A DNA stretch of 64,000 nt from positions 1,039,501 to 1,103,500 of the forward strand of contig NZ_JNLE01000003.1 of assembly GCF_000702945.1 (NCBI RefSeq). Direction: 5' to 3'. Below are positions 46,229-55,770 of this stretch, one piece after another. The notes beneath the pieces are model-generated. The model was not told the DNA's origin. It saw only the letters and a program-made list of their open reading frames with translations, and made no database searches. Numbering within the stretch: the first letter of the stretch is position 1; each line of letters opens with the position of its first letter. The stretch comes from Clostridium sp. KNHs205. GTDB taxonomy: Bacteria; Bacillota; Clostridia; Lachnospirales; Lachnospiraceae. Position numbers and translations under genes: made by a program.

Positions 46229-48667
46229 ATGCAGTACGGTTATTTTGATGATGCCAAAAAAGAGTACGTTATCACTACTCCGGCAACCCCTTATCCTTGG
46301 ATTAACTACTTGGGTTCACAGGATTTCTTTTCACTTATATCCAACACAGGAGGCGGTTACAGCTTCTATAAAGATGCAAAATTAAGAAGAATCACACGTT
46401 ACCGCTATAACAACGTTCCTTTGGATTTAGGCGGCGGACGCTATTATTATATCTATGATGACAAAGACGTATGGTCTCCCGGATACGCACCAGTTAAGAA
46501 AGAACTGGACCGTTATGAGTGCCGTCATGGTATGGGATATACCAAAATAACCGGTGAGAGAAATAAGGTAGAGACAGAGATCACTTTCTTCGTACCCATC
46601 GATTTCAATGGAGAAGTTCATAAGGTTGTTGTAAAGAATACCGGAACTACCGAGAAAAAGGTTACTCTATTCTCTTTCGTTGAATGGTGTTTGTGGAATG
46701 CACAGGATGACCAGACAAATTATCAGAGAAACTTAAATACCGGAGAGGTAGAAGTAGACGGCTCCGTTATTTATCATAAAACAGAGTATAAGGAAAGACG
46801 TAATCATTATGCGTTCTTCTCAGTAAATGCACCTGTTACAGGCTTTGACTCAGACAGAGAGAGCTTCCTTGGAACCTATAACGGCTTCCATAACCCGGAT
46901 GCTGTATTTGAAGGCAAATCTACGAATTCCGTAGCAGATGGCTGGTCACCTATCGCTTCCCACAGCCTGGATATAACCCTTAAGCCCGGCGAATCCAAGG
47001 AGTATGTATTTATCCTGGGTTATGTGGAAAATGCACAGGAAGACAAATGGGAGTCTAAGAATGTAATCAATAAGACAAAAGCCAGAAAAATGATAGAAGA
47101 ATTCCAGACAGCAGCAAAAGCAGATGAAGCATTGAAAAAATTAAATGCTCACTGGGAGGACTTGCTGTCCAGATACACCCTTGTATCAGGAGAAGATAAA
47201 TTAAACCGTATGGTTAATATCTGGAACCAGTATCAGTGTATGGTTACCTTTAACCTTTCAAGAAGTGCTTCCTATTTTGAATCCGGAATTGGCAGAGGAA
47301 TGGGCTTCCGTGACTCTAATCAGGATTTATTAGGTTTCCTGCACCAGATTCCTGACAGGGCAAGAGAGCGTATAATTGATCTTGCTTCCACGCAGCTTGA
47401 GGATGGCGGTGCTTATCACCAGTACCAGCCTTTAACCAAGAGAGGTAACGACGAGATCGGCGGTAACTTTAATGACGATCCTCTCTGGCTTATCCTTGCA
47501 GTTGTTGCATATGTAAAGGAAACCGGAGATTATAGTATCTTAGACGTTTCCACTCCTTATGACAATGATGAGAGCAAAGCCGAGCCTTTAGCAGATCACT
47601 TAAAGAGATCCTTTGACCATGTTATCAATAATTTAGGACCTCACGGACTGCCTCTTATCGGAAGAGCAGACTGGAATGACTGTCTGAACTTAAACTGCTT
47701 CTCCATGGAGCCCGGTGAATCCTTCCAGACTTCCACAAGTAAGGACGGAAGAGTTGCTGAATCCGTTATGATTGCAGGTATGTTCGTGTATATCGGAAAA
47801 GAATATGCAGAACTTATGAAGAAGGTCGGAAATGATGCAGAAAGCAGCCGAGCTATCCAGGAAGTTGAGAAGATGGAAGAGGTTGTTATGGAACATGGCT
47901 ATGATGGCGAGTGGTTCTTAAGAGCTTATGATGACTATGGAAGAAAAGTCGGAAGCAATGAGTGTGAAGAAGGAAAAATCTTTATCGAGTCTCAGGGTGT
48001 TTGTATTATGGGCGGTCTTGGTCTGAAAGATGGCAAAGCCATCAAAGCACTGGATTCCGTAGAAGAAAGACTGGGAACCAAATACGGTCTTGTTCTTAAC
48101 AATCCTGCCTTTACAAAATATTATGTAGAGTACGGCGAGATTTCCACTTACCCTGCCGGCTATAAAGAAAATGCCGGTATCTTCTGCCATAACAATGCAT
48201 GGATCATGTGTGCCGAGGCAGTTGTTGGAAGAGGAGATAAAGCCTTTGATTACTATACAAGAATTGCACCCGCTTACACAGAAGAATACAGTGAGATCCA
48301 CCGCATGGAGCCTTATGTTTATTCACAGATGGTTGCAGGTAAAGATGCAAAGCGTTTCGGTGAAGCTAAGAATTCCTGGTTAACCGGTACCGCCTCCTGG
48401 AACTTTGTTGCAATAACCCAATTCATCTTAGGCGTTAAACCTGATTATGATGGAATCTTAATCGATCCTGCAATTCCTACAAGCTGGGATACCTATCAGG
48501 TTACCAGAAAATTCAGAGGCGATGAATATAAGATTACCATTAATAATCCCAAGCATGTATCCACAGGTGTGGAGAAGCTGGTATTAGATGGAAAAGAGGT
48601 AGCTTCCAATGTAATTCCTTATGTCGGAGATGGTAAGGTACATGAGGTTACTGTGACTTTAGGTTAA
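46229..48667 (+). CDS. Cellobiose phosphorylase (GH94)
   Basis: Splits cellobiose with phosphate into glucose 1-phosphate and glucose in the cytoplasm, saving one ATP. It has 812 residues, the standard length. The N-terminal [20 protein letters not shown] and [27 protein letters not shown], the helical-barrel segments [16 protein letters not shown] and GGAYHQYQP, and [11 protein letters not shown] with the catalytic aspartate (within 481-484) all match cellobiose phosphorylases rather than chitobiose or cellodextrin enzymes. There is no signal peptide. It is monocistronic, with AAGGAG before the ATG. No transporter or regulator for cellobiose is adjacent. Confidence 0.95.
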   Translation: MQYGYFDDAKKEYVITTPATPYPWINYLGSQDFFSLISNTGGGYSFYKDAKLRRITRYRYNNVPLDLGGGRYYYIYDDKDVWSPGYAPVKKELDRYECRHGMGYTKITGERNKVETEITFFVPIDFNGEVHKVVVKNTGTTEKKVTLFSFVEWCLWNAQDDQTNYQRNLNTGEVEVDGSVIYHKTEYKERRNHYAFFSVNAPVTGFDSDRESFLGTYNGFHNPDAVFEGKSTNSVADGWSPIASHSLDITLKPGESKEYVFILGYVENAQEDKWESKNVINKTKARKMIEEFQTAAKADEALKKLNAHWEDLLSRYTLVSGEDKLNRMVNIWNQYQCMVTFNLSRSASYFESGIGRGMGFRDSNQDLLGFLHQIPDRARERIIDLASTQLEDGGAYHQYQPLTKRGNDEIGGNFNDDPLWLILAVVAYVKETGDYSILDVSTPYDNDESKAEPLADHLKRSFDHVINNLGPHGLPLIGRADWNDCLNLNCFSMEPGESFQTSTSKDGRVAESVMIAGMFVYIGKEYAELMKKVGNDAESSRAIQEVEKMEEVVMEHGYDGEWFLRAYDDYGRKVGSNECEEGKIFIESQGVCIMGGLGLKDGKAIKALDSVEERLGTKYGLVLNNPAFTKYYVEYGEISTYPAGYKENAGIFCHNNAWIMCAEAVVGRGDKAFDYYTRIAPAYTEEYSEIHRMEPYVYSQMVAGKDAKRFGEAKNSWLTGTASWNFVAITQFILGVKPDYDGILIDPAIPTSWDTYQVTRKFRGDEYKITINNPKHVSTGVEKLVLDGKEVASNVIPYVGDGKVHEVTVTLG

Positions 48668-48699
48668 TTTATTGAATAACAATTAGTTTATGATTTATA

Positions 48700-48739
48700 A
48701 AAGAGTGAGAATGTAGAATTGGAACATTTCTCACTCTTT
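48700..48739 (+). terminator. Terminator after cellobiose phosphorylase
   Basis: AAAGAGTGAGAATGT (48700-48714) and ACATTTCTCACTCTTT (48724-48739) pair along 15 bp with one bulge and a 9-base loop, followed by TTTTT. Confidence 0.92.
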
Positions 48740-48787
48740 TTTTGCAATTGTTTACAGATATCTGGTAAATGTTGATTATAAACATAG

Positions 48788-50002
48788 GAAATAGTAATTT
48801 ATTCCAATGATACTAACTGGAAAGACCTATTAACAGCCTATAATAACGAGAAAATCTTGTATGATGCTATTGGAAATCCTACGCACTATTTAGGAAATAT
48901 GAATCTTACTTGGGATAATGGACGTGAACTTTCGAAACTAAGTAAGCCGGGGATTGAGGCAGAATATTCCTATAATTATGATGGAATCAGAATAAAGAAG
49001 GAAATAAACGGGATACAGACAAATTATCTCTTAGATGGAACGAAAATAATAGCAGAAGAGACAAGCGGCAATACAATATGGTATTCCTATGATTCAAATA
49101 ATCTTGCAATCGGGTTTGAATATAAAGGGAAGGTTTATTATTATGGTAAAAATATTCAAAATGATGTAGTAAATATTTATGGAAGCAATGGTGATATTCT
49201 GGTAGAATACACCTATGATGACTGGGGGAATGTAATTGATATTTCGGGTGATAAAGAGCTTGGAAATATAAATAAGTTTAGGTATCGAACATACTATTAT
49301 GACGATGAAAGCGGATTTTATTATTTACAAAGCAGATATTATGACAGTGAAACTGGCAGATTCATTAATGCAGACAGAAAACTGGCATCTTTCAATGCTT
49401 TTGCTTATTGTGATAATAATCCAATAAACTATGTGGATTATACTGGTGAGGATGCAACTTATTTTATTATAGGTCTTGTTTTCGTAGGATTTGCCTTATT
49501 GCTGGCATTTTTTGTTGCTGCCAACTTTATGAGATTGTGGGAAGAATATTATGCACCTTATATATCTCAATTAGCAAATGGCTTAATAAGTATTGGTAGT
49601 AGTATAACGGCTGCAGTTATACAAGGAATTGTTAGCTCAGCTAACGGAGTTTCACTCTACGTTGCTAGTAAGTTACGGGAATATACGGTTGCACCATCAT
49701 TTAGTTCACAGTATCAGGTTCATCATATTGTTGCTGAAAGAGCAGCTGAAGCAGCGCCAGCAAGAGACATCTTAAGAAGGAGTGATGTTAATATTGATGT
49801 TAATAGTACCTATAATTTAATACCTATTAAATCAGGTGTACATTCACATTTACATACCAGTCTATACTACAATTTGGTGAATTCCTATATTATTAATGCA
49901 TATTATGTAGGCAGTACCAGTGATAAATGGACTAATGTTGTAAGAGCATTAAATGAAATAAGGGCTTTCCTTCATGTATTAAGTAATGGTGCACCATTTT
50001 AG
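48788..50002 (+). pseudogene. Orphan RHS/YD-repeat C-terminus with AHH-type nuclease toxin domain
   Basis: The frame opens at 48788 directly after a stop and reads NDTNWKDLLTAYNNEKI, plain RHS/YD-repeat text, so the long N-terminal shell and secretion part is missing. A TTG start at 48857 would give 381 residues but lacks a ribosome binding site. The conserved RHS core boundary YYLQSRYYDSETGRFINAD ends near 49380. A new tip follows, with a hydrophobic segment (~205-225), HH at 289-290 in YQVHHIVAERAAE, and VHSHLHTSLYYNLVNSYI with His 329, 331 and 333. These features resemble the AHH subgroup of HNH/EndoVII nuclease toxins. It may be a silent toxin cassette (orphan CT) awaiting recombination or a decayed gene. 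The next gene is a candidate immunity gene. Confidence 0.75.
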
Positions 50003-50081
50003 ACTCCTTAAACTATAATAAATGGTACATTCTGTTAAAGTATAAAAAACACAGTAATTGATGGTGCATTAAGGAGATGTT

Positions 50082-51143
50082 ATGAAGAAAATTGAAGACT
50101 TATGGCAATATGACCTGACAGAAGATATTATAAACGGAGATATTAGTAAACTACAGAGAGAGTATGACAACGGATGGAATGTGAATGACCCATTGGTAAG
50201 ATATGCTATGCAGGGAAAATATACATTACCGCTAATGCTTGCAATCCAACATAATAAAAAAGAGTCTGTAATATTTTTAGTAGAACATGGAGCTATGTTG
50301 GAAGCGGATCCTGATCATGCATTTATTTATGCAATGAGGTATGCAGACGAGGAGGTAATACGTTATGTAGTAAAAAGAGGTGCAAAAGTTCAAGTCTATA
50401 GTAGAATATTAAATGCATACGATTTTATAATACAGGAAAAAAGAACGGAGTATATTCCTCTTGCTATAGAACTGGGATTACCAATACGGCCATTTGCTCA
50501 AGCTGCCTTTTACACAGAAATTTATCGCAGTCATTATCCGATAGTTGAACTATTAATAAATTATGGGATAGATATAAATTATAATAAAAAAACAAATTGG
50601 AACCCAGTGGGAAACACTCCATTGTGCCATGCCGCCTGTTATAGTGATATTAAAATGCTTAAATTACTAATTGACCATGGTGCTGATCCAAGCATCCAAA
50701 ATAAATCAGGGATGAGACCATATCTAATAGCTTTAAAACAAGGAAAAATTAAAAATGCACAACTATTAAGAGAATATGAACCAAATAAAGACGGTCCCGA
50801 TGAAAAGCTTCTAAAAAAGATTCCAAGGGAACTGCAGGAGTTTTTGGAAAAAGGTGATTTGAAGGTTTCTATGCCAGAGAAATTAGGCATAGAATATCTT
50901 GAATTCCTGCCTCTCAGAGATTTGGCAGCAGTAAATTTTGAAGGAAGAAAAGGGATATTACTTACCAGAAAAGTGGAAAACTATCCGGATATCTGTCTGC
51001 TGTGGAACTCAAAAAAGAAATGCGTTTCTTATTATGAAATGGAACATATGTGGTATGGTGATTTTAATGTCAGTTTTGGCACTTTTATGAAGGAACCGGA
51101 ACGCTATCTTCGAGGGATTTTTTCGCAGGAATTTCTTTGTTAA
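50082..51143 (+). CDS. Ankyrin-repeat protein, probable toxin immunity protein
   Basis: A 353-residue soluble protein. Ankyrin-like repeats are visible at ~45-80 (YTLPLMLAIQHNKKESVIFLVEHGA), ~85-105, ~135-170 (YPIVELLINYGIDINYNKK) and ~180-225 (NTPLCHAACYSDIKMLKLLIDHGADP). A distinct C-terminal domain (~245-353) contains KKIPRELQEFLEKGDLKVSM and YPDICLLWNSKKKCVSYYEME; I cannot name its family. Ankyrin proteins are known immunity partners of RHS/polymorphic toxins, and this gene follows the AHH tip after 79 bases, hence the inference. AAGGAGATG precedes the ATG. It is AT-rich like its neighbour. Confidence 0.75.
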   Translation: MKKIEDLWQYDLTEDIINGDISKLQREYDNGWNVNDPLVRYAMQGKYTLPLMLAIQHNKKESVIFLVEHGAMLEADPDHAFIYAMRYADEEVIRYVVKRGAKVQVYSRILNAYDFIIQEKRTEYIPLAIELGLPIRPFAQAAFYTEIYRSHYPIVELLINYGIDINYNKKTNWNPVGNTPLCHAACYSDIKMLKLLIDHGADPSIQNKSGMRPYLIALKQGKIKNAQLLREYEPNKDGPDEKLLKKIPRELQEFLEKGDLKVSMPEKLGIEYLEFLPLRDLAAVNFEGRKGILLTRKVENYPDICLLWNSKKKCVSYYEMEHMWYGDFNVSFGTFMKEPERYLRGIFSQEFLC

Positions 51144-51160
51144 ATAAATAATATAATTAA

Positions 51161-51201
51161 TAAGACAGTATGAAAGAAGGAGATTCTTTCTTACTGTCTT
51201 A
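51161..51201. terminator. Bidirectional terminator after the ankyrin gene
   Basis: TAAGACAGTA...GAAAGAA and TTCTTTC...TACTGTCTTA pair around GGAGA with single opposing mismatches. It lies between convergent genes and is flanked by A/T-rich tracts. Confidence 0.85.
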
Positions 51202-51266
51202 TTTAATGAATTATTCATTCCGTTAATATAACAATATAGTGGCAATAAATTGTAAAAGTCCATTGT

Positions 51267-51698
51267 TTACGCAGATAATTTAATTTTTAACTTCTTTTTA
51301 TAAAATTTAAATAATAGAACTGTCCCCCAAATGCCTCCCAACAGCATAACTTCAAAAATACCTGCAATGTGAATAATATACTTAAATGAAAAATTCTGTA
51401 GTAATGAAATGAGATGGTTTGTACCTAATACCCAACAGAGTACGGTCAACTGAAAGGTCAAAATTTTCATATATTCTATGTTCTGTTTTATGAGTGCTGC
51501 AAGAATCGCACTGATAATACCAATATTCCATAAAGCAATTTCCCGCTGCCAGCCTCTGCTATTTCCCCAACTTGTTAAACGACCGCCTATATCTGGAAGT
51601 ACAAACTGCCATATAAATGCACCGCTGCAAGCAATAAGCATAAATATAAGATAATATTTATAGTGTTTCATTGGAACACTTACCTTTGAATGGTTCAT
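51267..51698 (-). CDS. Four-TM membrane protein, TetR-controlled
   Basis: A 143-residue protein with four hydrophobic segments (~15-33, 53-68, 76-97, 107-132). The loop between the first two, PDIGGRLTSWGNSRGWQREIALWN, is distinctive, but I do not recognise the family. AGGAGGATTATT stands directly before the ATG at 51698. It is transcribed away from the TetR gene, and a perfect palindrome lies in its upstream region at 51711-51734, so it is likely the target of that repressor. Confidence 0.75.
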   Translation of the reverse strand: MNHSKVSVPMKHYKYYLIFMLIACSGAFIWQFVLPDIGGRLTSWGNSRGWQREIALWNIGIISAILAALIKQNIEYMKILTFQLTVLCWVLGTNHLISLLQNFSFKYIIHIAGIFEVMLLGGIWGTVLLFKFYKKKLKIKLSA

Positions 51699-51710
51699 AA
51701 TAATCCTCCT

Positions 51711-51734
51711 AAATATGAAATATATTTCATATTT
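51711..51734. promoter_or_regulatory. Operator 1: perfect 24-bp palindrome
   Basis: A perfect palindrome centred on ATGAAATATATTTCAT, just upstream of the ribosome binding site of the minus-strand membrane protein gene. With the second copy at 51766-51789 it is the likely binding site of the divergent TetR regulator. Confidence 0.75.
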
Positions 51735-51765
51735 AGTATATAGCTGTTTCTATTTGGTGTCAATA

Positions 51766-51789
51766 AAATATGAAATATTTTTCATGTTT
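51766..51789. promoter_or_regulatory. Operator 2: near-perfect copy of the palindrome
   Basis: ATGAAATATTTTTCAT within a 24-base site repeats operator 1 with few changes, 55 bases away centre to centre, and lies 60 bases before the TetR start. This suggests autoregulation. Confidence 0.7.
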
Positions 51790-51849
51790 ATTGAATTGGC
51801 TGAAGGTTTGTAATATAATAGATAAAATAATACAGGCAGGTGGAAATTA

Positions 51850-52464
51850 ATGCAAAATAATGAAAAAATCAGAGAACCAAAGCAAAAAAGATCGATAGAG
51901 AAAAAACAGAAAATAATAATAGCAAGTTATAAGTTGTTTAGTGATAAAGGGTACTATAAAACAAATACTGCGGAAATCGCACAAGCTGCCGGTGTATCAA
52001 CAGGAATTGTATACAGTTATTTTGAAGATAAAAAGCATATTCTCGTAGAAGTAATTAAGCACTATATCTCTTTGTTGTCAGAGAAACTAAACCCTCTGCT
52101 CTCTGCACCAGTGAGTAAAAATAATTTAACGGCCTTAATAGAGGAGCTTATTAATATATCAATCAAGTCACACACCATGAATAAAGAAGCCCATAATGAA
52201 TTTTTAGCCCTGTCTCTCCTGGAAAGTGAAATACAAACTTTATTTGATGAATTTGAAAACACGGTGCTGTTAAAATTTTATGAATTGTTGGCAGCGGCAG
52301 GCTTCTCTAGAGATAATATGCTTGAGAAGGTTCGGCTTGGCTATGGTATAATAGAACAGGTAAGCCACTATCATATACAGGAAAAGCTGCCGCCAGACGA
52401 ATTAAATACGATAAAATTACTTGCTGTCAACATAATAGTGACCACTTTAAATGAAAATAAATGA
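51850..52464 (+). CDS. TetR/AcrR family transcriptional regulator
   Basis: A 204-residue repressor. The N-terminal helix-turn-helix (~15-62) reads KKQKIIIASYKLFSDKGYYK and TAEIAQAAGVSTGIVYSYFEDKKHIL, a textbook TetR motif. The C-terminal ligand-binding domain (~70-204) is all-helical and of unknown specificity. The first residues MQNNEKIREPKQKRSIEKK are basic, as in many relatives. AGGTGG precedes the ATG. Two matching palindromes in the divergent promoter region imply control of itself and of the four-TM protein. Confidence 0.93.
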   Translation: MQNNEKIREPKQKRSIEKKQKIIIASYKLFSDKGYYKTNTAEIAQAAGVSTGIVYSYFEDKKHILVEVIKHYISLLSEKLNPLLSAPVSKNNLTALIEELINISIKSHTMNKEAHNEFLALSLLESEIQTLFDEFENTVLLKFYELLAAAGFSRDNMLEKVRLGYGIIEQVSHYHIQEKLPPDELNTIKLLAVNIIVTTLNENK

Positions 52465-52677
52465 CATTAGTAAGTACCTCAAACAAGTAATAAAAACTTT
52501 CAGGTTACAGATGAAAAAATCGTATGTTGCAGACAATTTTATAAAGCTGATAACCAAAATTAAGTATAAGTGGTTATAGTCTACATGTCAGAAATTCATC
52601 CCAGTTTCTTGTATACAAAATAATAGAGAGAAGTTGACTGCTTTTATATTTTTCATTCCCATACTATAATAATTCAT

Positions 52678-52707
52678 TTGACAATTGCATAGTAATCTGA
52701 GTAATAT
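52678..52707 (+). promoter_or_regulatory. Promoter of adenine deaminase gene
   Basis: A perfect TTGACA (52678-52683) and TAATAT (52702-52707) are 18 bases apart, ending 76 bases before the chosen start. No purine riboswitch was visible in the short leader. Confidence 0.65.
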
Positions 52708-52783
52708 AGTATTTAAAAATTTAAAAGAAACATAATTAATGGAAGCGATACAGACTAAGATAGAACGGAAGGAGACGATAAAT

Positions 52784-54676
52784 ATGGCAGCAGGTTATGT
52801 TACAGAAACCATCAATTTAGACTCGAAGGAATTCCTGGAGACAGTTTCACTGCAACAGGAGCGAATCAAGGCAGCTGTTGGGGAACTTTGGCCGGATACG
52901 ATATTTAAAGATGCGGGAATCGTCAATGTCTTTACTGGGGAATTGGAATTCGGCGATATTGCAGTGTATAAGGGTAAGATTGTCGGAGTTGGAAAATATG
53001 CTGATATAGAGAAAAAATTCTCAAAAGAAATAGAAATTATAGAGTGTAAGAATAAATTTATTGCTCCGGGTTTTATTGACGGGCACATTCATATAGAGAG
53101 CTCTATGTTATCCCCGAAAGCCTTTGCCAAGGCGGTTATGCCCCATGGAACAACCGCTGTCATCACCGACCCACATGAGATTGTAAATGTAGCCGGAAAA
53201 GCCGGACTTCGATTTATGCTGAGAGAATCAGAAGGACTTCCTCTTGATGTATATGTGATGCTGCCCTCCTGTGTACCTGCAACGCCGCTGGAGGAGTCAG
53301 GAGCTGTAATAAGGGCAGAAGATCTGGTGGAATTTATGGGAGAGCAGTATGTTCTTGGACTGGCAGAGGTTATGAACTCACTGGGAGTAATTCAGGGAGA
53401 AGAAGAGCTATTAAGAAAAATACTTCTAACACAGCTTTCCGGAAAGATTGCAGATGGTCATGCACCAGGAATAAAAGGAAAAGAAGTGAATGCTTATTGC
53501 ACTGCTGGAATAACCTCCGATCATGAGTGCAGTACCAAAGCAGAAGCACTGGAGAAATTAAGAAGAGGCCAATGGATCATGATAAGGGAAGGCACTGCAG
53601 CCAGAAATATGGAGAGCTTAAAAGATTTACTGAAAGCACCTTATGCAGCTCGATGTATGCTGGTAACCGATGACAGGCATCCGGGAGAGCTTCTGCATCT
53701 TGGGCATCTGGATTACCTTCTCCGTAAGGCAGTAGAATACGGAGCTAATCCTATAACTGCAATTCAAATGGTAACGCTCCATCCTGCACAGTATTTTGGC
53801 CTCACAGGCAGAGGAGCAATAGCACCTGGGTATTATGCGGATCTGGTAATTCTTAAAGACCTGGTTCATTTTACGGTGGATTCGGTATATAAGGATGGAA
53901 AACTTACAGCAAAAGACGGGAAGATACTAGAAACCTCCTTTGATATTAAAGGGTATAAAAAGAACGAATTACAGAAAGATAAAGCGTACGTAAATAAAGA
54001 CAAGGACAGGGAGACACATTTACATTCATCTGATAAAGAGAGAATCTTTCAATCATTTCATCTAAAGGAACTGACACCTTCAGATTTCTATTTTAATGAA
54101 ACCGGCAGTCAGAAAAGAATTATGGAGCTGATTCCCGGCGAGCTGATAACAAAGGAACTAATCCTGCCTTGCAGTAACAATACAGATTTTAAGTCTGGAA
54201 TAGAGCTAAAAGAGGATATTGTCAAACTGGCGATGATAGAACGACACAAAGAGACCGGGCATATTGGCCTTGCCTTAATGAAGGGATATGGATTACAGAC
54301 AGGCGCCGTAGCCTCCAGTATTGCCCATGATGCCCATAATATAATCGTAGCCGGTGCCACAGAGGAAGATATGTGTCTTGCGGCAAACAGAATAAGAGAA
54401 ATCAACGGAGGTCTGGTAGTCGTTAAGGAAGGAAAGATAATCGGTGAATTACCCCTTCCCATTGGTGGATTAATGAGTGAAGAAAGTGCTGAAGCGGTGG
54501 ATAAAATCCTTGAGAATCTAAAAGAAGAAACCTACAAACTCGGAATAAAAGAAGGAATAGACCCCTTCATGACCCTTGCATTCTTATCCTTATCTGTAAT
54601 CCCAAGACTTAAGTTAACCACCAGAGGACTGGCAGATGCCAAAACACAGGAATTACTGCCCATATATCTGCAATAA
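52784..54676 (+). CDS. ade: Adenine deaminase
   Basis: Converts adenine to hypoxanthine in purine salvage. It has 630 residues of the amidohydrolase fold. Motifs are APGFIDGHIHIESSM (metal-binding histidines), TAVITDPHEIVNVAG, ADGHAPGIKG, ITSDHECSTKAEA, and VTDDRHPGELLHLGHLDYL. It is slightly longer than usual because of a Lys/Asp-rich insert at ~395-435 between the barrel and the C-terminal domain. The ATG at 52784 follows AAGGAGACG; the in-frame ATG at 52739 lacks a good site. It fits functionally with the purine nucleoside importer at 29.7-34.4 kb, although that is distant. Confidence 0.93.
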   Translation: MAAGYVTETINLDSKEFLETVSLQQERIKAAVGELWPDTIFKDAGIVNVFTGELEFGDIAVYKGKIVGVGKYADIEKKFSKEIEIIECKNKFIAPGFIDGHIHIESSMLSPKAFAKAVMPHGTTAVITDPHEIVNVAGKAGLRFMLRESEGLPLDVYVMLPSCVPATPLEESGAVIRAEDLVEFMGEQYVLGLAEVMNSLGVIQGEEELLRKILLTQLSGKIADGHAPGIKGKEVNAYCTAGITSDHECSTKAEALEKLRRGQWIMIREGTAARNMESLKDLLKAPYAARCMLVTDDRHPGELLHLGHLDYLLRKAVEYGANPITAIQMVTLHPAQYFGLTGRGAIAPGYYADLVILKDLVHFTVDSVYKDGKLTAKDGKILETSFDIKGYKKNELQKDKAYVNKDKDRETHLHSSDKERIFQSFHLKELTPSDFYFNETGSQKRIMELIPGELITKELILPCSNNTDFKSGIELKEDIVKLAMIERHKETGHIGLALMKGYGLQTGAVASSIAHDAHNIIVAGATEEDMCLAANRIREINGGLVVVKEGKIIGELPLPIGGLMSEESAEAVDKILENLKEETYKLGIKEGIDPFMTLAFLSLSVIPRLKLTTRGLADAKTQELLPIYLQ

Positions 54677-54869
54677 AACTACTTAACAGTTGTAACAATT
54701 AATCTTCTCAATGAAAAAAGTATAAGGGTACAGCTTACAGTAGGCAAATCATCTAACCATTAATCAACTGATTAATGTAATAGTATAACAGGATATCAAC
54801 CGCCATCGTTAAAGCAGGGTAATAGGGTAATCATCTTCTCAATAAGCAACCCTGATAAGCAAATACACA

Positions 54870-55265
54870 GATGACTGGTGGGATTGTTTTGGAGTTTTGT
54901 CTCGAGGAGTTCCTTATGACACTTAAACGGCAGGAAAAGTAACTAGTACTGCCTTGCATAAATATCACTTAATTCAGTACCTGCTATTTCCGCTGATACT
55001 GCGTTGGCGTCAATCAGCGTAAGAGCCGCTACGCTTCATTCCTTCGCCTTGCCTCAGCGAAAATATCAAGCACTGATATTAAGCGATATTTATGCAAGGC
55101 AGTACCAGGTAAAACAGTGCTAGTGTTTGAGCGCAGGAAATAAACGCAGTTCAAACAGTTACAGCGAGTTTGGCACTGTTTTACCTGTACAGTTACTTTT
55201 CCTGCCGTTTTAGTGGAATAAGGGTTTCCTCGCAACAAAACGGAAAAACAATCCCGCCAGTCATC
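54870..55265. repeat. Nested ~395-bp palindromic element with two internal hairpins
   Basis: The outer arms are GATGACTGGTGGGATTGTTT (54870-54889) and AAACAATCCCGCCAGTCATC (55246-55265). Next, ACGGCAGGAAAAGTAACT (54927-54944) pairs exactly with AGTTACTTTTCCTGCCGT (55191-55208). Inside are two side-by-side hairpins: TACTGCCTTGCATAAATATC (54947-54966) with GATATTTATGCAAGGCAGTA (55085-55104), and CAGGTAAAACAGTGC (55106-55120) with GCACTGTTTTACCTG (55173-55187). The RNA or single-stranded DNA would form a three-way junction. No gene is seen between ade and 55379. Confidence 0.88.
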
Positions 55266-55378
55266 GTCCGTCTGAAATTAACCTTCACCCTCTGTTTACC
55301 ATACGAATTATATTTTTCTTGCTATTTTTATCAAAAACTAATAAAATAAAAAAGACAAAAGCATAAGGAGGTTTTATT

Positions 55379-55636
55379 ATGGAAAAATGGTCCTTACCTA
55401 TTTCCCTGCATTCCTTTCTGAGAATGTCAATTGCACCCTTATTAAGGGGCGGTATGATAAGAACGGAACCGAAAGCTGCCTATGCTGATTGTATCAGAAA
55501 ACCTATCAGTCTTGACCGGAATATTACGGCGGGAACTAAACGAATTTTAATGCTGTGGAATTTAGTTTCTGCTGTTATGCCCTGGCATAGACAGCACCTA
55601 TATAGTGAGCGCTGTTATGCCATAAGAATCCATTAG
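55379..55636 (+). CDS. Small ORF of uncertain reality
   Basis: An 85-codon frame starting MEKWSLPISLHSFLRMS with a strong AAGGAGG 8 bases before the ATG. No domain, TM helix or family is recognised, and the residue usage (many Arg, Ile, Leu, Ser) is unlike that of its neighbours. It may be the frameshifted remnant of a longer gene or a leader for the downstream transporter gene, 135 bases away. GCTGTTATGCC occurs twice near its end (55570-55622). Confidence 0.3.
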   Translation: MEKWSLPISLHSFLRMSIAPLLRGGMIRTEPKAAYADCIRKPISLDRNITAGTKRILMLWNLVSAVMPWHRQHLYSERCYAIRIH

Positions 55637-55770
55637 GAAAGCTGGCAGACAGCGTTTTTTAATTTATAATATACTTTATGAATTAAAATGCACTGGACTG
55701 GGACAATCAGCAAGGAACATATTTCAATTAAAAATGACACATAATAAGCATTAGAATCGGAGGAAGATTT

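Noticed and set aside
48857..50002. RHS frame as an intact gene starting at TTG 48857
   Set aside because: There is no ribosome binding site, and clear RHS-type coding text extends upstream of this codon to a stop, showing a truncated 5' end.
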